The translations under genes were made by a program, and so were the position numbers. From Mycolicibacter hiberniae (GTDB lineage Bacteria > Actinomycetota > Actinomycetes > Mycobacteriales > Mycobacteriaceae): a DNA stretch of 64,000 nt. Location of the stretch: positions 3,658,001 through 3,722,000 of the forward strand of contig NZ_AP022609.1 of the NCBI RefSeq assembly GCF_010729485.1, given 5' to 3'. The first letter of the stretch is position 1, and every line of letters begins with the position of its first letter. This document shows, in pieces, positions 51,697 through 61,812 of the stretch. The notes under the pieces were generated by a model. It ran no database searches, had not been told where the DNA came from, and worked only from the letters and a program-made list of their open reading frames with translations.

Positions 51697-53163
51697 ATGG
51701 ACGTCGTTGACTTATCGCGGTGGCAGTTCGGGATCACCACTGTCTATCACTTCATCTTCGTGCCGCTGACCATCGGTTTGGCTCCGTTGGTCGCGGTCAT
51801 GCAGACGGTGTGGTTCCGAACGAACAACCCCGCCTGGTACCGGCTCACCAAGTTCTTCGGCAAGCTCTTCTTGATCAACTTCGCCCTGGGCGTGGCCACC
51901 GGAATCGTCCAGGAGTTCCAGTTCGGCATGAACTGGAGCGAATACTCCCGCTTTGTCGGCGATGTGTTCGGTGCCCCCCTGGCGATGGAGGGCCTGGCCG
52001 CCTTCTTCTTGGAGTCCACCTTCATCGGGCTGTGGATCTTCGGCTGGGACCGCTTGCCGCGGGCAATACATCTGCTGTGCATCTGGATTGTCGCGATCGC
52101 CACGAACCTCTCGGCGTTCTTCATCATCGCCGCCAACTCGTTCATGCAGCATCCGGTCGGCGCGCACTTCAATCCGGAGACCAAACGCGCCGAACTGGAC
52201 AGCATCGTGGCGCTGTTCACCAACAACACCGCCCAGGCCGCGCTGTCGCACGCGATAACCGGCGCCTTCTTGACGGCCGGTACATTCGTCGCCGCGGTGT
52301 GCGCCTGGTGGATGGTCCGGTCCCGCGCCGACGGCTCGCCCGCGGCCGCCGTGGACGCCGGCACCATGTACCGGCCGGCAGCCGTTCTGGGATGTTGGGT
52401 CGCGCTGGTCGCCGCGGTGGGGTTGTTCTTGACCGGCGACGTGCAGGGCAAGCTGATGTTCGTCCAGCAACCGATGAAGATGGCGTCGGCGGAATCGTTG
52501 TGCGACACCGCAACCGACCCGAACTTCTCGGTTCTGACCATCGGGCGGCAGAACAACTGCGACCACCTCACCCGGGTGATCGAGGTGCCCTATCTGCTAC
52601 CGCTGCTGGCCCAGGGCCGGATCAGCGGTGTTCGGCTCGACGGGGTCCGCGACATCCAGCAGAACTTCGAGCAGAAGTTCGGGCCCGGCGACTACCGGCC
52701 GAATCTGTTCGTCACCTATTGGTCGTTCCGCGTGATGATCGGCCTGCTGCTGGTGCCGGTGCTGTTCGCGATGGTCGCCCTGTGGCTGACGCGGCGCGGG
52801 CAGATCCCCGGCCAGCGCTGGCTCGCCTGGTTCGCGCTGCTGACCATTCCCACCCCCTTCCTGGCCAACATCTCCGGCTGGGTCTTCACCGAAATGGGCC
52901 GTCAGCCCTGGGTCGTGGTCCCCAATCCGACCGGTGATCCCGGGGTACGGCAGACCGTCGCGCAAGGCGTCTCGGCAAACAGCGCAGGTGTGGTGGTCAC
53001 CTCCCTGGTGATGTTCACGCTGGTCTATGCCGTGCTCGCGGTGATCTGGTTCTGGTTGATCAGCCGCTATGTGGCCCAAGGGCCGACCGACCACGATGCC
53101 GAACCTGCGCCGCCGGCACCGCTGGACGAAAACGATGTGGCGCCACTGTCATTCGCCTACTAG
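51697..53163 (+). CDS. cydA: Cytochrome bd oxidase subunit I
   Basis: A 488-residue membrane oxidase subunit. His near residue 19 (TTVYHFIF) is a haem ligand, and the GRQPW motif is in EMGRQPWVVV. About nine helices are present. The Q-loop is short (S type). It oxidises menaquinol and reduces O2 to water with high affinity. The gene starts at ATG 51697 with a GGGAG site. Three other cyd genes follow at once. The upstream 128 bases contain no clear CRP site. Confidence 0.96.
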   Translation: MDVVDLSRWQFGITTVYHFIFVPLTIGLAPLVAVMQTVWFRTNNPAWYRLTKFFGKLFLINFALGVATGIVQEFQFGMNWSEYSRFVGDVFGAPLAMEGLAAFFLESTFIGLWIFGWDRLPRAIHLLCIWIVAIATNLSAFFIIAANSFMQHPVGAHFNPETKRAELDSIVALFTNNTAQAALSHAITGAFLTAGTFVAAVCAWWMVRSRADGSPAAAVDAGTMYRPAAVLGCWVALVAAVGLFLTGDVQGKLMFVQQPMKMASAESLCDTATDPNFSVLTIGRQNNCDHLTRVIEVPYLLPLLAQGRISGVRLDGVRDIQQNFEQKFGPGDYRPNLFVTYWSFRVMIGLLLVPVLFAMVALWLTRRGQIPGQRWLAWFALLTIPTPFLANISGWVFTEMGRQPWVVVPNPTGDPGVRQTVAQGVSANSAGVVVTSLVMFTLVYAVLAVIWFWLISRYVAQGPTDHDAEPAPPAPLDENDVAPLSFAY

Positions 53164-53205
53164 GGCCGGGTCGAACGGATAGCACCGGATAAGGAGGTGG
53201 CCGCG

Positions 53206-54246
53206 GTGAACCTACAACAGCTGTGGTTTGTGCTGGTCGCGGTGCTGTTCACCGGCTTCTTCATCCTGGAGGGCTTCGACTTCGGGGTGGGCATGCTGAT
53301 GGCGCCGTTCGGCCGCGTCAGCGCCGGCGACCCCGAGGCACACCGACGGGCCGCGCTGAACACGATCGGACCGTTCTGGGACGGCAACGAGGTCTGGCTG
53401 ATCACCGCAGGCGGGGCGATGTTCGCCGCGTTCCCGAACTGGTACGCCACGGTGTTCTCCACGCTGTACCTGCCCCTGCTGGCCATCCTGTTCGGCATGA
53501 TCGTGCGCGCCGTCGCGATCGAATGGCGGGGCAAAGTCAATGACTCCCGGTGGCGCGCCTGGGCCGATGCCGGTATCGCCGCCGGCTCCTGGCTGCCGGC
53601 GATCCTGTGGGGCGTGGCGTTCGCCGTGCTGGTCCGGGGCCTGCCGGTGGACGCCGACCACCACGTCCGCCTGGCGTTCGGCGATGTGATCAACGCCTAC
53701 ACGCTGCTGGGCGGCCTGGCCACCGGCGGCTTGTTCCTGTTCTACGGCGCGGTGTTCACCGGCCTGAAAACCGCCGGGGCGATTCGCGACGACGCGCACC
53801 GTTTCGCCAACCTCTTGGCGCTTCCGGTGACCGCGCTGGTCGCCGCGTTCGGAGTCTGGACCCAGCTCGCCCACGGCACCGGTTGGACCTGGCTGGTGCT
53901 GGGCGTCGCGCTGGTCGCGCAGTTGGCCGCGGTGGCGCTGGTGTGGCGCCGGGTGTCCGACGGCTGGGCGTTCACGTGCTCGGCAATCGTCGTCGCGGCC
54001 GTGGTGGTCCTGCTGTTCGGCGCCCTGTATCCGGCGCTGCTGCCCTCCACGTTGGATCCGCAGTGGAGCCTGACGATCTACAACGCCTCATCGACTCCCT
54101 ACACGTTGAAGATCATGACCTGGGCGGCGGTGATCTTCGCGCCGCTGGCAATCGCCTACCAGGGTTGGACGTACTGGGTGTTTCGACAGCGAATCTCCGC
54201 CGAGCAGATTCCACAGTCCATTGGGCTGGTGAGGCAGCCGTCCTGA
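53206..54246 (+). CDS. cydB: Cytochrome bd oxidase subunit II
   Basis: A 346-residue subunit with eight or so helices. Family features are FFILEGFDFGVGML and GPFWDGNEVWLITAGGAMFAAFPNWYA. It stabilises haem groups of CydA and completes the bd oxidase. Start GTG 53206 has AAGGAGG 8 bases upstream. It ends at TGA 54244-54246, inside the likely cydD start. Confidence 0.96.
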   Translation: MNLQQLWFVLVAVLFTGFFILEGFDFGVGMLMAPFGRVSAGDPEAHRRAALNTIGPFWDGNEVWLITAGGAMFAAFPNWYATVFSTLYLPLLAILFGMIVRAVAIEWRGKVNDSRWRAWADAGIAAGSWLPAILWGVAFAVLVRGLPVDADHHVRLAFGDVINAYTLLGGLATGGLFLFYGAVFTGLKTAGAIRDDAHRFANLLALPVTALVAAFGVWTQLAHGTGWTWLVLGVALVAQLAAVALVWRRVSDGWAFTCSAIVVAAVVVLLFGALYPALLPSTLDPQWSLTIYNASSTPYTLKIMTWAAVIFAPLAIAYQGWTYWVFRQRISAEQIPQSIGLVRQPS

Positions 54247-55916
54247 GCGCCCGGGGTTCCCGGGCGCCGCTGGACCCGCGCCTGTGGCGGGCCTCGGCCG
54301 CCGTGCGCCGCTTCCTGGTCGCCATGGTGGGCTGCGGAGTGGTGATCTCCGGCTGCGCACTCGGCTCCGCGATAGTGTTGGGCCACATCGTGTCTGGAGT
54401 GATCACGCAACCGTCGACACGCAGCGTCACGCACTGGACGCCCCTGTTGGCCGCCCTTGCAGCGTTGTTCGCCCTACGCACGCTGGCGCACTGGCTGCAG
54501 GCCAGGCTGGGGCAGCGCGGGGCCAGCGCGGTGATCGCCGAACTCAGCGGGCAGGTGCTGCGCGCGGTGACTGCACGCGCTCCCGGCCGGCTGGCCGCCG
54601 AACGCGACGCCGCGGCGGCGGTGGTCACCCGCGGCCTGGACGGTCTGCGCTCCTACTTCACCGCCTATCTGCCCGCGCTGCTGCTGGCCGCGATCCTGAC
54701 CCCGATCACCGTCGCGGTGATCGCCGCGTTCGACCGGCGGTCAGCGGTCCTGGCGTTCATCACGTTGCCCCTGATCCCGGTGTTCATGGTGTTGATCGGC
54801 CTGGCCACCGCGGACAGGTCGGTGGCGGCCCTGGCGGCCCAGACGACGTTGCAGGCGCGTCTGATGGACCTGATCGCCGGCATCCCCACCCTGCGCGCGC
54901 TCGGGCGGGCGAGCGGACCGCAGGACCGCATCGCCGAACTGTCCCGCGCGCAGCGCCGGTCGATCATGGCCAGCCTGCGCGTCGCGTTCTTGTCGGCACT
55001 GGTCCTCGAACTGCTGGCCACGCTGAGCGTGGCCGTGGTCGCCGTCAGCATCGGTCTGCGGCTGGTGTTCGGCGAGATGAGCCTGACCGCCGGGCTGACC
55101 GTGTTGCTGCTGGTGCCCGACGTGTACTGGCCGCTGCGCCGGATCGGCGTGGAGTTTCACGCCGCCCAGGACGGGCGCGCTGCCGCAGACAAGGCTTTCG
55201 CCCTGATCGGCGAGACGGCTGCACGGGTTCCGGGAGACCGCGCGGTGGCTGCGCGGGGGGCACCGATACGGCTCGAGGGCCTCAGCGTGGCCGGCCGGGA
55301 CGGTGCGGCGCCGGCCGGCCTGGACGCAGTGCTCGAGCCCGGTCAGGTGACGGTACTGACCGGAGCCAACGGCGCGGGCAAGAGTACGACGCTGGCGGCC
55401 ATCGCAGGACTGACCAGTCCGTCCTCCGGACGCATCACGGTGGGCGGCGTAGACGTGGCGACGCTCGACTTGCCCAGCTGGTGGGCCCAACTGTCGTGGC
55501 TGCCGCAGCGCCCGGCGCTGATCCCGGGCACGGTGGCGGACAACCTCGCGTTGTTCGGCGACCTGGTCGATGCGCAGGATGCCTGCGCGGCAGCCGGATT
55601 CGACGCGGTGCTCGCGGAGTTGCCCGACGGTGCGCGCACCCGGGTGGGCCGCGGCGGGCTGGGGTTGTCGTTGGGGCAACGGCAGCGGCTCGGGCTGGCT
55701 CGCGCACTGGGCTCGCCGGCCCCGGTGTTGTTGCTCGACGAACCGACCGCGCATCTGGACCCCGCGGCAGAACAACGCGTGCTGGCGGCCCTGGTGGACC
55801 GCGCGCACGCCGGAGCGACGGTGGTGGTGGTGGGCCACCGCGCCCCCGTGCTGGCGATCGCCGATCAGGTCGTCACCGTTCACAGCGAGGGAGTCGCCCG
55901 TGCGGTGCCGGTCTGA
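54243..55916 (+). CDS. cydD: ABC transporter required for cytochrome bd assembly, CydD
   Basis: A 557-residue protein as drawn. A membrane domain with six helices is followed by an ATPase domain with Walker A GANGAGKST, signature LSLGQRQR and Walker B VLLLDEPTAHLDP. The conserved LDPRLWRASAAVRRFLV begins right after 54243. There is no ATG or GTG before it; CTG 54243 overlaps the cydB stop (CTGA) and is a possible start. Alternatives are GTG 54303 and ATG 54324, but these cut conserved residues. CydDC exports thiols and is needed for bd assembly. Confidence 0.88.
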   Translation: MSARGSRAPLDPRLWRASAAVRRFLVAMVGCGVVISGCALGSAIVLGHIVSGVITQPSTRSVTHWTPLLAALAALFALRTLAHWLQARLGQRGASAVIAELSGQVLRAVTARAPGRLAAERDAAAAVVTRGLDGLRSYFTAYLPALLLAAILTPITVAVIAAFDRRSAVLAFITLPLIPVFMVLIGLATADRSVAALAAQTTLQARLMDLIAGIPTLRALGRASGPQDRIAELSRAQRRSIMASLRVAFLSALVLELLATLSVAVVAVSIGLRLVFGEMSLTAGLTVLLLVPDVYWPLRRIGVEFHAAQDGRAAADKAFALIGETAARVPGDRAVAARGAPIRLEGLSVAGRDGAAPAGLDAVLEPGQVTVLTGANGAGKSTTLAAIAGLTSPSSGRITVGGVDVATLDLPSWWAQLSWLPQRPALIPGTVADNLALFGDLVDAQDACAAAGFDAVLAELPDGARTRVGRGGLGLSLGQRQRLGLARALGSPAPVLLLDEPTAHLDPAAEQRVLAALVDRAHAGATVVVVGHRAPVLAIADQVVTVHSEGVARAVPV

Positions 55917-57543
55917 TCCACTGGTGGCGGCCCTGCGGCTGCTGCGACCACGCCTGTCCCGGCTGCTGCTGGCCGGTCTGCTCGCGATCCTGTCGCTGTG
56001 CAGCGCGCTGGCGTTGGCCGCGGTCTCGGCCTGGCTGATCACCCGGGCCTGGCAGATGCCACCGGTGCTGGACCTGTCGATCGCAGTGGTGGCGGTGCGG
56101 GCGCTGGCGATCTCGCGCGGGGTGCTGCATTACTGCGAGCGGCTGGTGAGCCATGACACCGCCCTGGCGGCGGCGGGCACCGCCCGTGTGCAGCTCTACC
56201 GGCGCCTGGCCCACGGCCCGGTGCAGACCGCGGTGCGGTTGCGCAGCGGAGAACTGGTGGCCCGCCTTGGCTCCGACGTCGATGAACTCTCCGACGTCTT
56301 GGTCCGCGCCGTCCTTCCGATCGGGGTGGCAGCGGTACTGGGTGTCGTTGCCACCGCGGCGATCGCGGCGATCTCCCCGGCGGCCGCGGCGGTACTGGCC
56401 GCCTGCCTGCTGGCCGCCGGAGTGGTGGCACCGTGGCTGGCCGCGCGGGCCGCCGCGGCACAGCAGAACAGCGCCCGCGAGCACCTCGGCGAGCGTGACG
56501 TCGCGGCGCTCCATGCGCTCGACCACGCCCCGGAGCTGCGGATCGCCGGTCTGCTGCCCGCCGTCATCGCCGAGTCCCAGCGTCGCCAGCAGGCCTGGGG
56601 CGCGGCGCTGGACGCAGCGGCCAAGCCGGCCGCACTGGCCGCAGCCCTGCCCACCGCCGCGGTCGGGGTCAGCGTGCTCGGCGCCGCGGTAGCCGGAATC
56701 GGGCTCGCCGACTTCCTGGCGCCCACCACGGTGGCGGTCCTGATGTTGCTGCCGCTGTCGGCCTTCGAGGCGACCACCGCACTGCCGGGGGCCGCCGTCG
56801 CGCTGACCCGTGCGCGGATCGCGGCGCGGCGGCTGGTCGATCTGGCGCCCGAAGAACCCCCGAGCGAGCCTGCGCCGGCGCTGCATCGCCCGCCGCCGGG
56901 CGCGACCCCGGCGCTGCACGCCGATCTGGTCTCGGGATTCCGCGACGAGCGATCCGTGCGGGTCGACTTCGATCTGGCGCCCGGGGATCGGCTGGCGGTC
57001 ACCGGCCCCAGCGGGGCCGGCAAGACGACCCTGTTGATGACGTTGGCGGGCCTGGTGACGCCGCTGGCCGGTGGCGTTCGGGTCGGCGACCGTGCGGTGC
57101 AGGAGCTGGCCGAGTCCGACCTGCGATCAGCCGTCGGTTTCTTTGCCGAGGACGCCCACATCTTCGCGACCACCGTCCGGGACAACCTGCTGGTGGCGCG
57201 GGGCGACTGCCACGACGACGAGCTGCGCACGGCCTTGAGCCGGGTGGGCCTGCAGCCCTGGCTGGCCGGTCTGCCCGACGGCCTGGCCACCGTCCTCGCC
57301 GGTGGCGCCCAGGCATTGTCGGCGGGACAGCGGCGGCGGCTGCTGCTGGCCAGGGCCATGTTGTCGCCTGCGGCCATCGTGGCGCTCGACGAGCCCACCG
57401 AGCATCTCGACGCCGCCGACGCCGACGACCTCCTGCGGGCGATTCTCGCGGTGCCCGGCCTGTTCGGCGCCGACCGGACGGTGGTGATGGCCACCCACCA
57501 CCTGTGTGGGGAGGGCCCGTTCCGGCGACTCGTCCTGGGATAG
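55900..57543 (+). CDS. cydC: ABC transporter required for cytochrome bd assembly, CydC
   Basis: A 547-residue protein with six membrane helices and an ATPase domain. Walker A is GPSGAGKTT, signature is LSAGQRRR (Ala instead of Gly at the second position), and Walker B is AIVALDEPTEHLDA. It pairs with CydD as a heterodimer. Start GTG 55900 is inside cydD and has GAGGGAG 6 bases upstream, giving a 17-base overlap. It ends the cyd cluster. Confidence 0.93.
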   Translation: MRCRSDPLVAALRLLRPRLSRLLLAGLLAILSLCSALALAAVSAWLITRAWQMPPVLDLSIAVVAVRALAISRGVLHYCERLVSHDTALAAAGTARVQLYRRLAHGPVQTAVRLRSGELVARLGSDVDELSDVLVRAVLPIGVAAVLGVVATAAIAAISPAAAAVLAACLLAAGVVAPWLAARAAAAQQNSAREHLGERDVAALHALDHAPELRIAGLLPAVIAESQRRQQAWGAALDAAAKPAALAAALPTAAVGVSVLGAAVAGIGLADFLAPTTVAVLMLLPLSAFEATTALPGAAVALTRARIAARRLVDLAPEEPPSEPAPALHRPPPGATPALHADLVSGFRDERSVRVDFDLAPGDRLAVTGPSGAGKTTLLMTLAGLVTPLAGGVRVGDRAVQELAESDLRSAVGFFAEDAHIFATTVRDNLLVARGDCHDDELRTALSRVGLQPWLAGLPDGLATVLAGGAQALSAGQRRRLLLARAMLSPAAIVALDEPTEHLDAADADDLLRAILAVPGLFGADRTVVMATHHLCGEGPFRRLVLG

Positions 57544-57614
57544 GCGCCGGCGCGCACGCTAGGGTGCTGTGGTCGGCTTCCGCAACCAGCCCGATAGAAC
57601 GGTTGAGTCACCTC

Positions 57615-58643
57615 ATGACCGCAGCACAGACATCCCCGATGCAAGCCCGGGTCGGCCATTACTACCAAATGGACGGCACCTACCTGGTGGGTCGGGAGAA
57701 GGTCCGCGAGTACGCGCGCGCCGTGCAGGACTACCACCCCGCGCACTGGGACGTCGCCGCCGCCGCCGAAATGGGTTACTCGGGTCTGGTCGCGCCGCTC
57801 ACGTTCACCTCGGTACCGGGCATGACCTGCAACCGCCGCATGTTCGAATCAGTGGTCGTCGGTTACGACACCTTCATGCAGACCGAAGAGGTCTTCGAGC
57901 AACACCGGCCCATCGTCGACGGTGACGAACTGCACATCGACGTGGAGCTGACCGCGGTGCGCCGCGTCGCGGGCCACGACCTGATCACGGTGACCAACAC
58001 CTTCACCGACACTGCCGGAGAGCGGGTACACACCCTGCACACCACTGTGGTCGGGGTGACAGCCGAGGACATCGATCCGACGGTCAAAATCGCCGTACAC
58101 AACGCGATGATGCACGACGTCAACATTCTCGACGTGGGTGACGCCGACGCCGCTTACCACAAGACCGTGCGGCCCGAAGGGCAGGTGCGGATCTCCGAGG
58201 GCGGTCTGACCCGTACCCCGGGGACCCCGTCGTTCGACGACGTGCGGGTCGGTGACGAACTCCCGGTGCGCCACACCCGGCTGGCTCGCGGCGATCTGGT
58301 GAACTATGCCGGCGTCGCCGGCGACGCCAACCCCATCCACTGGGACGAAGACATCGCCAAGCTGGCCGGACTCCCCGACGTGATCGCGCACGGCATGCTC
58401 ACCATGGGGCTGGGCGCCGGTTTCGCCTCCGCCTGGACCGGCGACCCGGGTGCCGTCACCCGCTACGCGGTGCGACTGTCCGCACCGGCGATCGTGTCCG
58501 CCAAGGAAGGCGCCGACATCGAGTTCAACGGCCGGATCAAGTCGCTGGACCCGGCTACCCGCAGCGGCGTCATCCTGGTGTCCGCGAAGTCCGACAGCCG
58601 GAAGATCTTCGGCTTGGCGACCTTGCACGTCCGCTTCCGCTGA
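57615..58643 (+). CDS. Fused (3R)-hydroxyacyl-ACP dehydratase, HadA/HadB-like
   Basis: A 342-residue double hot-dog protein. The N-terminal half (about 1-160) resembles HadA (YHPAHWDVAAAAEMGYSGLVAPLTF); the C-terminal half (about 190-342) resembles the catalytic HadB/MaoC type (YAGVAGDANPIHWDEDIAKLAGLPDVIAHGM). The Asp and His of the hydratase are present in the C-terminal half. It probably dehydrates long-chain 3-hydroxyacyl-ACP in fatty acid or mycolate-like synthesis, but the substrate is unknown. A hairpin follows. Confidence 0.9.
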   Translation: MTAAQTSPMQARVGHYYQMDGTYLVGREKVREYARAVQDYHPAHWDVAAAAEMGYSGLVAPLTFTSVPGMTCNRRMFESVVVGYDTFMQTEEVFEQHRPIVDGDELHIDVELTAVRRVAGHDLITVTNTFTDTAGERVHTLHTTVVGVTAEDIDPTVKIAVHNAMMHDVNILDVGDADAAYHKTVRPEGQVRISEGGLTRTPGTPSFDDVRVGDELPVRHTRLARGDLVNYAGVAGDANPIHWDEDIAKLAGLPDVIAHGMLTMGLGAGFASAWTGDPGAVTRYAVRLSAPAIVSAKEGADIEFNGRIKSLDPATRSGVILVSAKSDSRKIFGLATLHVRFR

Positions 58644-59101
58644 CCAGTCCCTGAGCCGGCCGGGCCGGCTGCCAGGACTTGTGCAGCGCAGCGACAGCCA
58701 AGACCCAGTCCACTGCCAGCTGCTGTCCAGAAGGACTGCGTAGCATCGGTCGACTGAGATGGCGAATGGTGCGGAATTCACGCCCCGACGATGTGGCGTT
58801 TCCGCGGCTTTCCGGGGCGGCTGTTGCTCTGGCCGGCGAAATGAACCGGCCACCAATTGTGTTCCTTGGAATTAATTGCCAGCGGGCCGCCAAATTGCTT
58901 AAGTAAGCCGGCGACCACCATGGATAGCCTTATGCCAGCTGTCTCACAACACTTTTCAATAGTCCACTGCTACCACTATCAACGGATAGTCCCAAGCTTG
59001 TTACATCGCTGGCACCCCGAATAGCCAACCGCCGTCTAGGGTTTAGTTGACGGCGATTTGCCGGCGCCGGCACCGACGTGTGACGTGAGGAGTCACCCGA
59101 G
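58644..59101. other. 458-base non-coding stretch before the PPE genes
   Basis: It holds the hairpin at 58654-58670 and an AT-rich part at 58840-59050 likely to contain the PPE promoter. A GAGGAG ribosome binding site ends 9 bases before the PPE start. I see no PE gene here, though PE genes often precede PPE genes. No RNA gene is evident. Confidence 0.55.
58654..58670 (+). terminator. Hairpin after the fused dehydratase gene
   Basis: AGCCGGC (58654-58660) and GCCGGCT (58664-58670) form a perfect stem with a 3-base loop, 11 bases after the stop. Confidence 0.55.
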
Positions 59102-60376
59102 ATGGATTTCGCAGCACTGCCGCCGGAGGTCAACTCCGGCCGGATGTACGCGGGGGCAGGCTCCGGCCCCCTGCTGGCGGCCGCTTCGGCGTGGGACGCG
59201 CTCGCCGCGGAACTCAGTTCTACGGCGTCGTCCTACGAGTCCGTGGTCTCAAGCCTCGCCGGGGAATGGTCCGGGCCCTCCTCTGGCTCGATGGCCAGCG
59301 CGGTCGAGCCCTACGTGACGTGGATGGCCGCCACCGCCGCTCAAGCCGAGCAGTCCGCCAACCAGGCCCGCGCCGCGGCAGCCGCCTACGAGGCGGCGTT
59401 CGCCGCCACCGTGCCGCCACCGGTGATCGCCCTGAATCGGACTCAGCTGGCGACCCTGATCGCGACCAACTTCCTCGGCCAGAACACGCCCGCCATCGCC
59501 GCCACCGAGATCGAGTACGCCGAGATGTGGGCACAGGACGCGGCGGCCATGTACGGCTACGCCGGATCGTCGGCAGCGGCAACGGCGCTCGCACCGTTCA
59601 GCCAGCCGCCGGAGACCACGAACGCGGCCGGGATCGCCAACCAGGAGGCCGCCTCCGCAGAGGCGACCGCGAACTCGTCGGCGTCCAACATCGCCCAACA
59701 GGTCTCCCAGATGCTCACGGCGATGCCCCAGGTGCTGCAGACGCTCGGGTCCAACCCGGCCGCGGCGACACTGCCCCCGTCCTTCGCGACGGACTTGGCC
59801 AACTGGAACACGATCTGGGGCACGCTCACCGGGGCCTACAGTCCGCTGTTGGGCTGGACGTCACTGCCCGGCGGTCTGTTCCTGTCCGCCGGCCAGATCT
59901 ACTCCTGGCCGATCAATGCCATGGCTGTGCAGTCCTACTTAGCCGGCCCCAAAGCCATCACCGGGGCACTGCTGCCGCTGGCGCCTCTGACAAATACCGC
60001 GGTACCGGCAGCGACAACCCTCAGCAGTGCCACCGGTGCGCTGGGCAACGCGGCGACAGTCGGCAAGTTGTCGGTGCCTGCTTCCTGGGCAGTCGCAGCG
60101 CCTGCCACCAAGCTGGTCAGCATGGCGTCGTCCCTGCCGGCGACGCTGGAGGCCGCTCCGATGGCCGCGGTCGCCGGCCAAGACGCCATGTTCGGCCAGA
60201 TGGCCCTGTCCAGCCTGCTGGGCCGCGGCATGGGAACCACCGCCACCCAGGGTGTCGGCGCGGCCACCCGGTCCCTGCGAAACAGCGGCGGGGCCGACGC
60301 CTTCGGTCCCATTCCGCCCGGTGAAGCCGATCCCGCGGCGGCCACCATCATCGTGATCCCGGCACTGGATGAGTGA
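59102..60376 (+). CDS. PPE-SVP family protein 1
   Basis: A 424-residue protein with the PPE N-terminal domain of about 180 residues starting [20 protein letters not shown]. The WxG turn is EWSGPSS. The C-terminal SVP motif is [13 protein letters not shown] (about 325-337), so it belongs to the PPE-SVP subfamily, whose members are usually ESX-5 secreted and can form outer-envelope channels. No PE partner is adjacent. It is 68 bases upstream of the second PPE gene and probably in the same operon. Confidence 0.95.
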   Translation: MDFAALPPEVNSGRMYAGAGSGPLLAAASAWDALAAELSSTASSYESVVSSLAGEWSGPSSGSMASAVEPYVTWMAATAAQAEQSANQARAAAAAYEAAFAATVPPPVIALNRTQLATLIATNFLGQNTPAIAATEIEYAEMWAQDAAAMYGYAGSSAAATALAPFSQPPETTNAAGIANQEAASAEATANSSASNIAQQVSQMLTAMPQVLQTLGSNPAAATLPPSFATDLANWNTIWGTLTGAYSPLLGWTSLPGGLFLSAGQIYSWPINAMAVQSYLAGPKAITGALLPLAPLTNTAVPAATTLSSATGALGNAATVGKLSVPASWAVAAPATKLVSMASSLPATLEAAPMAAVAGQDAMFGQMALSSLLGRGMGTTATQGVGAATRSLRNSGGADAFGPIPPGEADPAAATIIVIPALDE

Positions 60377-60444
60377 GACCGCGATGAGCAAACCCGGCCA
60401 CTGCCCGCTGACCCAGTCGCACTCGACCAGATAAGGGTGTCGAA

Positions 60445-61764
60445 ATGTACTTCTCATTGCTCCCCCCGGAGATCAACTCGGGCAACATGTACGCCGGCGC
60501 CGGGTCGGCGTCGTTGATCGAAGCCGCCACCGCATGGGGTCGACTGGCCGGCGAATTGAGTTCGGCGGCAGCCGAATACAACGCGGTGCTCACCTCGCTC
60601 GCGAGCGAAGCATGGACCGGCCCTTCAGCGGCGGCGATGATCGCCGCCGCCGAGCCGTATATCGCCTGGATGTCGGCGACCGCGGCCACGGCCGCCCAGG
60701 CCGCCGCCCAGGCGCAGGCCGCCGCTACCGCCTACGAAACCGCTCGCGCGGCCACCGTGCCCCCGGAAGCCGTGGCCGCCAACCGCACCCAGCAGGCGAT
60801 GCTGCAGGCAACGAACTTCCTCGGCCAGAATCTGGCGGCCATCGCGGCCAATGAAGCCCAGTACATGCAGATGTGGGCCCAAGACGCCGCGGCCATGGAG
60901 ACCTACGCCGCGGCGGCGAGCGCTGCCACCAAGGTCACCGCGTTCACCGAGCCGCCGCCGACCACCACCGGGGGCGCCGGGGCAGCAGCGGCGAGCAGTG
61001 TCGGTTCGGCGGCGACCACTGCGGCCGGCAACCCGCTCCTGCAGTTCTTCGCCGACATAGCAACCCAGTACAACACCTTCATCAACAGCGCCCTGGCCGC
61101 CCTGACCGGGAACCCGACAGCCGGCGCGACGTTCTCCGCGTTGTTCGCCGCGGCCAAGGCTCCACTCGGCCTGACCACGCAGTTCAACGACGTCTCACTG
61201 CTGGTCAACTGGCCGATCGGGGCCTTCACCAAGTTTGCTACTCCGCTGGGCCGGGCTTTCGAAGGTCTGCCGGTCAGCGGTCTCGGCGCCGGGCTTCGGG
61301 TGGGAACCGCCGCCGGGCTTTCCTCGACGGTGTCGGCCACCATGTCGGAGGCGAACCTGGTGGGCAACCTGTCCGTCCCGCCGAGCTGGGCCTCTGCCAG
61401 CCCGGCGATCCGGCTGGCGGCCACCGGCGGTCCCGCCGCGGGCCTGGCCGCTGCCCCCGCCTCGGGGATGGCCGGTGGCCTGCTCAACCAGGCGGCGCTG
61501 GGCGCTATGGCCGGCGGAGCCCTGGGCAGCGCCACCCCGCGCTCCGCCGGCAGCGGGCGTATCCGGATTCAGGGCGGTAAGGCCAAGACCCCCGTCAAGC
61601 TCGACGCGGTGATCGCCAAGCTGCAGAGCCAGCCCGAGGCGGTCCAGCACTGGAACGTCGACCAGGCCGGACTCGACGACCTGCTTGAGGAGTTGTCCCG
61701 CAAGCCGGGTGTCCATGCCGTGCACCTCAAGGGCTCGAAGAAGACCGGTACCCCGCTGAGCTGA
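60445..61764 (+). CDS. PPE-SVP family protein 2 with charged tail
   Basis: A 439-residue protein. The PPE domain begins MYFSLLPPEINSGNMYAGAG with WxG turn AWTGPSA. The SVP motif is NLSVPPSWASASP (about 310-322). After it, the C-terminal ~70 residues (from about 370) are unusually charged, with KLDAVIAKLQSQPE and a DLLEELSRKPG helix, instead of the usual Gly/Ala-rich tail. It likely is secreted to the outer envelope. It is 48 bases upstream of the SbtA-like transporter gene. Confidence 0.94.
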   Translation: MYFSLLPPEINSGNMYAGAGSASLIEAATAWGRLAGELSSAAAEYNAVLTSLASEAWTGPSAAAMIAAAEPYIAWMSATAATAAQAAAQAQAAATAYETARAATVPPEAVAANRTQQAMLQATNFLGQNLAAIAANEAQYMQMWAQDAAAMETYAAAASAATKVTAFTEPPPTTTGGAGAAAASSVGSAATTAAGNPLLQFFADIATQYNTFINSALAALTGNPTAGATFSALFAAAKAPLGLTTQFNDVSLLVNWPIGAFTKFATPLGRAFEGLPVSGLGAGLRVGTAAGLSSTVSATMSEANLVGNLSVPPSWASASPAIRLAATGGPAAGLAAAPASGMAGGLLNQAALGAMAGGALGSATPRSAGSGRIRIQGGKAKTPVKLDAVIAKLQSQPEAVQHWNVDQAGLDDLLEELSRKPGVHAVHLKGSKKTGTPLS

Positions 61765-61812
61765 CGCCCGCCGGCGGCGCTTGATCTCCTCCCCCGCGAA
61801 AGAGAGACGAAC

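Noticed and set aside
54284..56038. Long open frame within cydD in another frame
   Set aside because: Frame shadow; cydD has Walker and signature motifs, this frame has none.
58644..59101. A PE gene upstream of the PPE pair
   Set aside because: No open frame with a PE-type start or a WxG/YxxxD pattern is present.
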